DNA of 14,756 bases from an uncultured Candidatus Altimarinota bacterium (GTDB taxonomy: Bacteria > Patescibacteriota > Gracilibacteria > BD1-5 > UBA2023), in assembly GCA_938036655.1 (NCBI GenBank), contig CALHQS010000085.1, forward strand, positions 1 through 14,756, written 5' to 3'. Both the position numbers and the translations under genes were made by a program. Below, one piece after another: positions 10,261 through 14,756 of the stretch (position 1 is the stretch's first letter; each line of letters starts with the position of its first letter). Below the pieces are notes generated by a model. The model was given only the letters and a program-made list of their open reading frames with translations. It ran no database searches and was not told the origin of the DNA.

Positions 10261-10946
10261 TTGGTGATATCGTCAATAGTTTCTGTTACTTGTGATTTTC
10301 ATTTTTCATACATATTTTTGATTTCACTATCAATAACTGGATTGAAAAATTTGTATTGCTGATCCAGTTTTTCTGCGTGAGGATTGTATGCTGCCAGTAC
10401 TACATATTCCTCACCAGCAGATTCGTTCGGATCAAATTTTGTTCCCTTGTAATCATCAGCATCTTCTATGAGATCAAAACGGCTTCGTGCAAAGACAATG
10501 TCATTCTTAAAAGTTCCAGGATTTCCAACATTGGTATATGTTGCGAATTTCACCTTCATTGGCCCCCATTTAATCTTGTTGCTCACATATTTTCCAGGAT
10601 TTTCGTTGACAGAAACTTTCTCGGTATAGCTATTGATAGCGTTCAGAGGTGCTACGGTTGCATAGCTTTTTGCAACATTATCTTTTGAGGCAACCACGAG
10701 CGTCACCATGGGTTCTCCCATTTTTTCTTCAAGAAATACACGATTCGATTCATTATTTCTGAGAATTTCAGAGTAAGTGCTACGGCTGATAACTTGATTT
10801 GCATGAGTAGTGTGATTTTCTACTGCTTGAGTACCCAAAATCCCAGCCACAACACCCGATACAAGCATTGCTTTTTTAGTAGAAAGTACATCTTTTATTT
10901 TTTTGGCACCAATCAGAGCGCCTTGAAGAATATTTTTCATTTTCAT
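10257..10946 (-). CDS. Hypothetical secreted or membrane-anchored protein, unrecognised
   Basis: A 229-residue protein that I do not recognise. The N-terminus is basic (MKMKNILQ, then KKIKDVLSTKK) followed by a hydrophobic stretch, AMLVSGVVAGILGTQAV (about 26-42). This suggests a signal sequence or N-terminal anchor with a His/Thr/Asn-rich segment (ENHTTHANQ) just after it. The remainder is charged and probably a folded extracytoplasmic domain, with blocks such as EPMVTLVVASKDN, KIKWGPMKVKF and GEEYVVLAAYNPHAE. The only TGA (residue 217, YEKGKSQ) lies near the end, so standard-code reading would lose just the last 13 residues. It has its own promoter and ends in the terminator shared with the convergent pseudouridine synthase gene. 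A second in-frame ATG two codons in is an equally possible start. Confidence 0.72.
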
Positions 10947-10966
10947 AAGTAAAAATTATTTAATAT

Positions 10967-10995
10967 ATTTTACAATAAATTTTAATATTTGTCAA
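10967..10995 (-). promoter_or_regulatory. Promoter of the hypothetical secreted-protein gene
   Basis: On the minus strand, a perfect -35 TTGACA (10995-10990), 17-base spacer and -10 TAAAAT (10972-10967). The start point should be near 10960, about 14 bases before the ATG. The -35 lies just beyond the U-tract of the tRNA terminator. Confidence 0.6.
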
Positions 10996-11001
10996 ATAAA
11001 A

Positions 11002-11019
11002 AAATTCGTGAACGAATTT
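11002..11019 (-). terminator. Intrinsic terminator of the tRNA-Arg gene
   Basis: An inverted repeat AAATTCGT/ACGAATTT just beyond the tRNA CCA end. On the minus strand a seven-bp stem with loop TTCA is followed by a T-run (TTTTTTTATTT, partly inside the stem). It begins one base after the encoded CCA, so the primary transcript hardly extends beyond the tRNA and this hairpin. Confidence 0.65.
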
Positions 11020-11020
11020 C

Positions 11021-11094
11021 TGGTGTCTCCGACAAGGATCGAACTTGTGACTAAGCCTTAGGAGTGCCTTGTTATTCCACTTAACTACGGAGAC
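11021..11094 (-). tRNA. tRNA-Arg, anticodon CCU
   Basis: A complete 74-base cloverleaf including an encoded CCA. The acceptor stem GTCTCCG/CGGAGAC is fully paired, with discriminator A. The D stem is GTTA/TAAC with GG in the loop. The T arm is ACAAG-TTCGATC-CTTGT. The anticodon loop CTCCTAA (11064-11058) gives anticodon CCU, decoding AGG as arginine. The anticodon stem AGGCA/GGCTT has one A-G mismatch next to the loop and one G-U pair. The variable loop is short (AGTC). It is not the UGA-decoding tRNA-Gly. Confidence 0.92.
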
Positions 11095-11102
11095 GTGAGA
11101 AT

Positions 11103-11130
11103 ATTGTAGTCAAAAAATATTTTTTTGCAA
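11103..11130 (-). promoter_or_regulatory. Promoter of tRNA-Arg
   Basis: On the minus strand, TTGCAA (11130-11125), 16-base spacer and TACAAT (11108-11103). The -10 ends eight bases before the mature tRNA 5' end, so the primary transcript should start within one to three bases of it. The layout and the CTACAATATT core match the ferredoxin-gene promoter. Confidence 0.6.
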
Positions 11131-11135
11131 AATTA

Positions 11136-11163
11136 TTGCATGTTTTCAATTTTTTTGTACAAT
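11136..11163 (+). promoter_or_regulatory. Promoter of the DUF5665-like gene
   Basis: TTGCAT (11136-11141), 16-base spacer and -10 TACAAT (11158-11163), with a start expected near 11170 and a leader of about 17 bases. It diverges from the tRNA promoter and the two -35 boxes are only five bases apart. Confidence 0.45.
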
Positions 11164-11186
11164 AAGCAAAATTTTTAATTTTTTCT

Positions 11187-11636
11187 ATGATTTTGAAGCG
11201 AAAAAAAAATACGTATTCCAAAAAATACGAACGAATGCAACACTCTATTGACTTGATTCAGAATGACAAGAATCTTTCTGAATCCGAAAAAGAACAATAT
11301 AGAAATTTTCTCTCAATTACGGAAAGTATGGGGCTTGATGAATTTTTGGAACTGATTCAGTCGCCATGGAAAATTTTTTGGATGAATTTGGTTGCGGGGA
11401 TGATACGCGGTATCGGGGCGCTTATTGGTGCGGCTGTCGTTATTGCGTTGATTGGATGGCTTTTGTCGAAGGTTATTTCACTTCCGCTCATTGGCGAAAA
11501 ATTGGAACCATATATTCATCAGGCACAATTTGAAATTCAAAAATATACTGAAAGTACTAATTATAAAAATAATTTTGAACAGATGCAAAAAACTTTGCAA
11601 GAAATCCGTGATGAACTCAAAAAAAATCCTGTTTAG
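11187..11636 (+). CDS. DUF5665-like membrane protein
   Basis: A 149-residue protein with a basic, Lys-rich N-terminus, a short helical region and one long hydrophobic segment (about 72-103) with GMIRGIGALIGAAVVIALIG, then LPLIGEKLEPYI. A charged, probably coiled-coil tail follows (QMQKTLQEIRDELKK). The FWMNLVAGMIRGIG...LPLIG pattern is how I remember the DUF5665 family; this is from memory and was not searched. No biochemical role is known to me. It uses no TGA. It stands alone between divergent promoters and a terminator, and its TAG stop lies inside the terminator hairpin shared with the convergent methyltransferase gene. Confidence 0.8.
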   Translation: MILKRKKNTYSKKYERMQHSIDLIQNDKNLSESEKEQYRNFLSITESMGLDEFLELIQSPWKIFWMNLVAGMIRGIGALIGAAVVIALIGWLLSKVISLPLIGEKLEPYIHQAQFEIQKYTESTNYKNNFEQMQKTLQEIRDELKKNPV

Positions 11637-11644
11637 GATTTTTT
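11621..11644. terminator. Bidirectional intrinsic terminator, DUF5665-like and methyltransferase genes
   Basis: A perfect 10-bp stem, AAAAAATCCT (11621-11630) and AGGATTTTTT (11635-11644), with loop GTTT. T-runs follow on both strands. The plus-strand TAG (11634-11636) lies in the loop and right arm, and the minus-strand TAA (11645-11643) overlaps the stem edge. Confidence 0.8.
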
Positions 11645-12302
11645 ATTTTATTTCATGACGGAGGATTGTAAAGATATTTCTCCCGCCTTCAAAGAGTATA
11701 TTTTTTTCAATGGAAAGTCAAGATTTTTCAGCGATATTTTCTATCTCTTTGAGCGAAAATCAATGATAATATCGACTAAATTCTCAAATTTTAATCCGAA
11801 AAGCATTATTACCAATATGATTTTTTTGATATTTTTCTTGTCATAAGAGATTCCAATTCGTCAGGTAAATTTTCCCATTTGACGCAAGTATTTTTCCTGC
11901 ATTTTTAAGTACGCGTATTCGTTCAGCTTCATTTTCTAAATGATGAAATGATGCTAAAAAAATAATAGCCTCATATTTTTCTTCGACATTTATATCGGCA
12001 CTTTCTTCGCCAAACTTCGCCAAATAATCTTGCATTGTCGAAATAATAAATTGTGTATTAGGGAATGAAGTTCTTGCTTCTAATAAAAGGTCTTCTGATG
12101 CATCAACTCCAATATATTTTTTTGGAACTTCGCCAAACTTCGCCAAATAATTTTCGACAAATCGTCAACTTCCACATCCAATATCGAGGATTGTTTGAAA
12201 ATTATTTCTCTCAATATCATCAAGAATTGCGTCGAGTTCTGGCCATTTGAGATTTTTTCGGCTTTGCGCAAAGGTTTTTGCAAAAGGATTATAATCAACC
12301 AT
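11643..12302 (-). CDS. Class I SAM-dependent methyltransferase, Trm9/ALKBH8-like N-terminus
   Basis: A 219-residue Rossmann-fold methyltransferase. The opening YNPFAKTFAQSR...KWPELDAIL resembles the Y..IA..F..TR...WP.. block of the Trm9/ALKBH8 tRNA-uridine methyltransferase group. Motif I is ILDIGCGSGRF (about 42-52), whose third Gly is TGA-coded. The acidic motif is YIGVDAS, then EAIIFLASFHHLEN and GKIYLTNWN. Five of 15 glycines are TGA, four in the last third, so standard-code reading would lose both the cofactor motif and the C-terminus. The peptide YLAKFGE occurs twice, 41 residues apart, encoded by an identical 24-base repeat. The ATG follows the era stop by one base, so it is co-transcribed with era. 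The substrate is unproven; a tRNA is a guess from the N-terminal resemblance. Confidence 0.82.
12005..12151. repeat. Pair of identical 24-base repeats, each two tandem ACTTCGCCAA-type decamers
   Basis: The segments 12005-12028 and 12128-12151 are identical over 24 bases. Each holds two tandem copies of a ten-base unit close to ACTTCGCCAA. They are 123 bases apart, so they fall in the same frame of the methyltransferase gene and encode YLAKFGE twice. An 18-base core recurs in inverted orientation in the tsaB-like gene in another frame. Confidence 0.75.
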
Positions 12303-12303
12303 A

Positions 12304-13173
12304 TTAGCGTTTTGGAAATAATTTTTCGAGGGTTTTTTGATTTTTTCGCCAGTTTTTGTCAACTTTGACACGCAATCCGAGAAATACTTTTTTTCCAAAA
12401 ATTCCTTCCAAAATGAGGCGCGATTTTGTGCCAATTTCTTGGATTTTGGAACCATTTTTTCCAATCAAAATTTTCTTTTGAGATTCCGTTTCTGTGTGAA
12501 TATATGCTTGAATCGACAATATATTGCCATTGTCGACATTGGCGATTTCGACATACGACGCGTACGGAATTTCCTCTCCAAGTTCAGCAAAAAGCTGCTC
12601 ACGAATAATTTCTGAAACACGAAAATCTATGGGTTGATCAGTATAATAATCTTCGTCATACAAATAGGGCCCTTCTGGCAAAAATTCTTCAATTTTTTCA
12701 AGCAAGGGCTCAAAATTTTCTTGTGTTGTAGAATTGATCTTGAAATCGATATTTTTTCCAGGATAAGATTTGACGAGATCTTGCTTCGTTTCCATACGAA
12801 TAATCGGTTTATTAATAAATGATAAAACGGTATCAATGCGTTCATCTTCGATTCCTTGCGGGCGAGTCGGGTCAATGAGTCGGAGAATCACATCTGCTTC
12901 ACGAAGTGAGGCAAATGCTTCTGCATTGATACGTTCATTAATATTTGGTGCTTTTTTGAGAGAATTTTTTTCGACTTCATGAATACCTGGGGTATCGAGA
13001 AAAATCATTTGCACCTCTTTTTCGGGATTGGTATAAATGGCTGTTACGGAGCGTTGTGTGGTCTGTGGGCGTGGGGAAATAGCCGAAACTTTTTCTCCGA
13101 TCAGTGCATTGATAAATGTTGATTTTCCCGCATTTGGACGCCCGAGAATGGCAATGTATCAAACTTTTGGCAT
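12304..13173 (-). CDS. era: GTPase Era, 16S rRNA-binding ribosome assembly factor
   Basis: A 289-residue protein of normal length for Era, which binds the 3' end of 16S rRNA and aids 30S maturation. GTPase domain: G1 GRPNAGKST (11-19), switch I SPRPQTTQRS, G3 DTPG (60-63). G4 reads TKQD instead of the usual NKxD. The KH domain at the C-terminus has GKNGSKI with the GxxG loop, then LILEGIFGKKVFLGLRVKV. Residue 5 (KVGYIAILG) is TGA-coded and is Gly in Era proteins generally. The true start is therefore upstream of this codon, and standard-code reading would lose the G1 loop. It follows the ferredoxin gene by five bases and is followed by the methyltransferase gene after one base, forming one operon. 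Confidence 0.95.
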
Positions 13174-13178
13174 AAAAA

Positions 13179-13436
13179 TTAATTAGATTTTTTCCATTCT
13201 TCAATTTTTTTTCGAAGAATTTCTGATGATTTTATAGGATTTTGTCAGCCGATGATTTCGCCGTCAAAATTCACATTCGGTCAGCTTTCACAGCGACCCA
13301 TACAAGAACTTCATTTGATGCGAATATTTTCGTCGTAATTATAAAATTTTTTGTCGGCTTCCAGACGCTTGATAATATATCATGAAAATTTTTCTGAACA
13401 TCGTTTTCCAGTGCAGACTTTGATTGTTTTTTGCAT
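13179..13436 (-). CDS. Thioredoxin-like [2Fe-2S] ferredoxin, small (85 aa)
   Basis: A short gene invisible in standard-code reading because four of its eight glycines (residues 19, 42, 52 and 64) are TGA. It encodes 85 residues with cysteines C8 and C13 (VCTGKRC, C-x4-C) and C45 and C49 (SSCMGRC, C-x3-C). This is the four-cysteine arrangement of thioredoxin-fold [2Fe-2S] ferredoxins and of NuoE. ESGPNV after the last cysteine also matches that family. The likely role is one-electron transfer in the cytoplasm; the partner is unknown and no complex I genes are seen here. It is the first gene of the operon with era and the methyltransferase gene, and its ATG lies six bases from a strong -10, so translation should be leaderless. 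Confidence 0.85.
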
Positions 13437-13442
13437 GAAAAT

Positions 13443-13470
13443 ATTGTAGCAGAAAAAAAGAAACTTGCAA
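13443..13470 (-). promoter_or_regulatory. Promoter of the ferredoxin-era-methyltransferase operon
   Basis: On the minus strand, TTGCAA (13470-13465), 16-base spacer and extended -10 TGC-TACAAT (-10 at 13448-13443). Six bases then separate it from the ATG at 13436, placing the start on or beside the A of ATG. Its boxes and spacer length equal those of the tRNA-Arg promoter. Confidence 0.7.
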
Positions 13471-13477
13471 ATAAAAA

Positions 13478-13493
13478 ATTCCCCGAAGGGAAT
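13478..13493 (-). terminator. Intrinsic terminator of nusA
   Basis: On the minus strand, ATTCCC-TTCG-GGGAAT followed by TTTTTATTT. The CUUCGG loop closure is the especially stable UUCG tetraloop. It begins eight bases after the nusA stop and separates nusA from the ferredoxin operon, whose -35 lies at the end of the T-tract. Confidence 0.85.
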
Positions 13494-13500
13494 CGAAAAA

Positions 13501-14595
13501 TTATTCGGCAGGTTTTGTCTCATTTCCTGTTGGAGAATTTTCGTCTTCGATCGTTACGAGATTGATTCGATAACCAAGCAACTCTCCAGCAATATTGATA
13601 TTCGTTCCGCCACGACCAAGAACTTTGGCTTTTTCACTGTCACGAACCGTTGCTGTGATAATATTATTTTCATCATTGATTTCAATTTTTTCGACAACAC
13701 CAGGTACAAGCGCACGACGAACCATTTCTTCTTTGTTTGTTGTATAATTGAGAATATCGATTTTTTCACCAAAAAGTTCATCAACAATTGTACGAACACG
13801 CATTCCTTTTGGTCCAATAAGACAACCAGCTGGATCAATATCAGCATCATCACTGGCAACGATAATTTTGGTTTTGATACCAGGCATACGAGCAATCGAA
13901 ACAATTTCTACTACACCTTCTTCAAGTTCTGGAGTATTATTTTCAAAAAGTTTTACCACGAGTTCTTTATCTTTTCGAGAAAGTACTACACGAGGTCCTG
14001 TTGTCTCATCGATTTCAACCTTTCGAACATAGAGTTGCATTCGCTGACCAGGAGTGTAGCGATCTTTGGAGTTTTGTTCGCTTTTTGGGAGAACAACCTG
14101 ATTTCCGTTATAATCAAATATGACGCGATTTTTTTCTACCAACTCAACGCGCATTCCAACGATGGTATCTTCTTTGTCTTTGAAAAGGTGATACAATTTT
14201 TCTTTTTCGGTTTCACCAATTTTTTGAACGATGACATTCTTGGCAGCCTGTGCTGCGATACGACCAAAATCGTCAAAACTTTCGATATCATCAGAAACAT
14301 CGAGTTCTACCATATCACCGATTTCGTACCCAGAATCCGCTCCGCCGATTTCTTCATACGAAATTTCCAAATCATCATCTTCTACTTCTTCCACCACTTC
14401 TTTGAGAATCGAGATTTCAAGTTTTCCAGTATTCATATCAAGGTGCACATTCACCTCAGAATCTTTGGAAGCAAAGTCACGCTTATAAGCAGTTTTGATC
14501 GCGTGCTCAATGATTTCTACGAGTTTTTCTTTTGGGATTTTTTTCTCAGCGGAAATAATATCAATCGCTGACTGGATATTTTGTAAATCAAGCAT
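13501..14595 (-). CDS. nusA: Transcription termination/antitermination factor NusA
   Basis: A 364-residue NusA, which binds RNA polymerase at the exit channel and modulates pausing, termination and antitermination. The N-terminal polymerase-binding domain runs to about residue 120 (LQNIQSAIDIISAEKKIPKEKLVEI in two blocks). The S1 domain is about 130-200 (GMRVELVEKNRVIFDYNG, PGQRMQLYVRKVE). KH1 contains LIGPKGMRVRTIVDEL, and KH2 contains LGRGGTNINIAGELLGYRI. It ends soon after KH2 with no acidic repeats, as in most non-enterobacterial NusA. The ATG at 14595 was chosen because MLDLQNI matches the usual NusA start; an in-frame ATG 51 bases upstream would translate through a terminator-like hairpin. 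None of its 24 glycines is TGA. Confidence 0.95.
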   Translation of the reverse strand: MLDLQNIQSAIDIISAEKKIPKEKLVEIIEHAIKTAYKRDFASKDSEVNVHLDMNTGKLEISILKEVVEEVEDDDLEISYEEIGGADSGYEIGDMVELDVSDDIESFDDFGRIAAQAAKNVIVQKIGETEKEKLYHLFKDKEDTIVGMRVELVEKNRVIFDYNGNQVVLPKSEQNSKDRYTPGQRMQLYVRKVEIDETTGPRVVLSRKDKELVVKLFENNTPELEEGVVEIVSIARMPGIKTKIIVASDDADIDPAGCLIGPKGMRVRTIVDELFGEKIDILNYTTNKEEMVRRALVPGVVEKIEINDENNIITATVRDSEKAKVLGRGGTNINIAGELLGYRINLVTIEDENSPTGNETKPAE

Positions 14596-14610
14596 AAAAT
14601 AGAAAAAATT

Positions 14611-14639
14611 TGTAAAAAAAGAACCGCCCATGCGGGCAG
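14611..14639 (-). promoter_or_regulatory. Terminator-like hairpin in the nusA leader
   Basis: On the minus strand, CTGCCC-GCAT-GGGCGG (six pairs, one G-U) followed by TTCTTTTTTT, starting 44 bases before the ATG. It is the most GC-rich spot in the intergenic region. It could be an attenuator through which NusA limits its own synthesis, or the terminator of a gene beyond the right edge. Confidence 0.55.
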
Positions 14640-14653
14640 ATCTCATTGATTTG

Positions 14654-14680
14654 ATTATATAGATTTTTCCAAAAAAGCAA
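14654..14680 (-). promoter_or_regulatory. nusA-proximal promoter candidate
   Basis: On the minus strand, TTGCTT (14680-14675), 15-base spacer and consensus -10 TATAAT (14659-14654). The start should be near 14647, just before the leader hairpin. The spacer is short for a housekeeping promoter. Confidence 0.45.
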
Positions 14681-14716
14681 ATTTTTTTAAAGAACGATAG
14701 TCATAATGTATAAATA

Positions 14717-14746
14717 ATTATATCAAAAATACATAAGCAAAAACAA
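14717..14746 (-). promoter_or_regulatory. nusA distal promoter candidate
   Basis: On the minus strand, TTGTTT (14746-14741), 18-base spacer and extended -10 TGA-TATAAT (-10 at 14722-14717). A transcript from here would start near 14710 and carry about 70 bases before the leader hairpin, enough length for a functional attenuator. The stretch 14681-14756 holds no gene that I can see. Confidence 0.4.
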
Positions 14747-14756
14747 AAAAGTATGA

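Noticed and set aside
504..13436. TGA as tryptophan (code 4) or selenocysteine
   Set aside because: TGA falls on conserved glycines, not tryptophans or cysteines. TGG is used for Trp, and there are too many sites for selenocysteine.
13465..14571. A long plus-strand open frame (368 codons) opposite nusA
   Set aside because: It is antisense to a clear NusA; its product is dominated by Phe, Ile, Asn and Ser without any motif, as expected for the reverse complement of an AT-rich gene lacking certain codons.
14624..14639. The GC-rich inverted repeat upstream of nusA as a transposon end
   Set aside because: There is no second copy, no transposase and no target duplication; the adjacent T-run favours a terminator-type hairpin.
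13501..14646. An earlier in-frame ATG for nusA at 14646
   Set aside because: It would add 17 residues translated through the GC hairpin and U-tract, while MLDLQNI at 14595 matches the usual NusA start.
1..14756. CRISPR arrays, insertion sequences, prophage genes
   Set aside because: No regularly spaced repeats of suitable length, no transposase or integrase motifs and no phage structural genes were seen; the only repeats are the short decamers reported.

Overview
This AT-rich window reads as chromosome of a candidate-phyla bacterium that translates UGA as glycine (genetic code 25: Gracilibacteria / Absconditabacteria group). The evidence is direct. In-frame TGA codons fall on glycines conserved across families: the Walker A glycine of ComM, the SAM-binding glycine of a methyltransferase, both glycines of the PILGD..YG block of a pseudouridine synthase, and Gly5 of Era. 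Genes end only at TAA or TAG. Read with the standard code, most genes here look broken. Read with code 25 they are intact and tightly packed. I cannot tell which of the two lineages this is.

Layout. Minus strand 1-2024: comM, followed two bases later by a tsaB-like gene that runs off the left edge. Plus strand 2183-9266: a four-gene block diverging from comM, encoding a VirD4/TraG-like ATPase with an N-terminal membrane anchor, a membrane-anchored SpoIIE/PP2C-type phosphatase, a VirB4-like ATPase, and a prepilin-like membrane protein. An RluA-family pseudouridine synthase with its own promoter follows (9279-10238). It converges on a secreted or membrane-anchored protein of unknown function (10257-10946, minus) and shares a terminator with it. 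Next come a tRNA-Arg(CCU) gene (minus), a DUF5665-like membrane protein (11187-11636, plus), and a minus-strand operon of [2Fe-2S] ferredoxin, era and methyltransferase (13436 to 11643). nusA (minus) closes the window, with a leader that carries a GC-rich hairpin and U-tract.

How the genes may work together. The plus-strand block looks like part of a type IV secretion or DNA-transfer machine: two hexameric-type ATPases and a pilin-like subunit, with a phosphatase inserted between the ATPases that could gate it. The divergent neighbour comM belongs to a family that processes imported DNA during transformation, so the locus may serve DNA uptake or exchange. That is inference. The rest is housekeeping: tRNA modification, rRNA modification, ribosome assembly and transcription elongation.

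Other themes. Several promoters sit so close to their ATG that the mRNA should be leaderless. Convergent genes end inside shared bidirectional terminator stems. A decamer close to ACTTCGMCAA recurs, often in tandem, on both strands and in different reading frames. UGA-glycine use is very uneven between genes.
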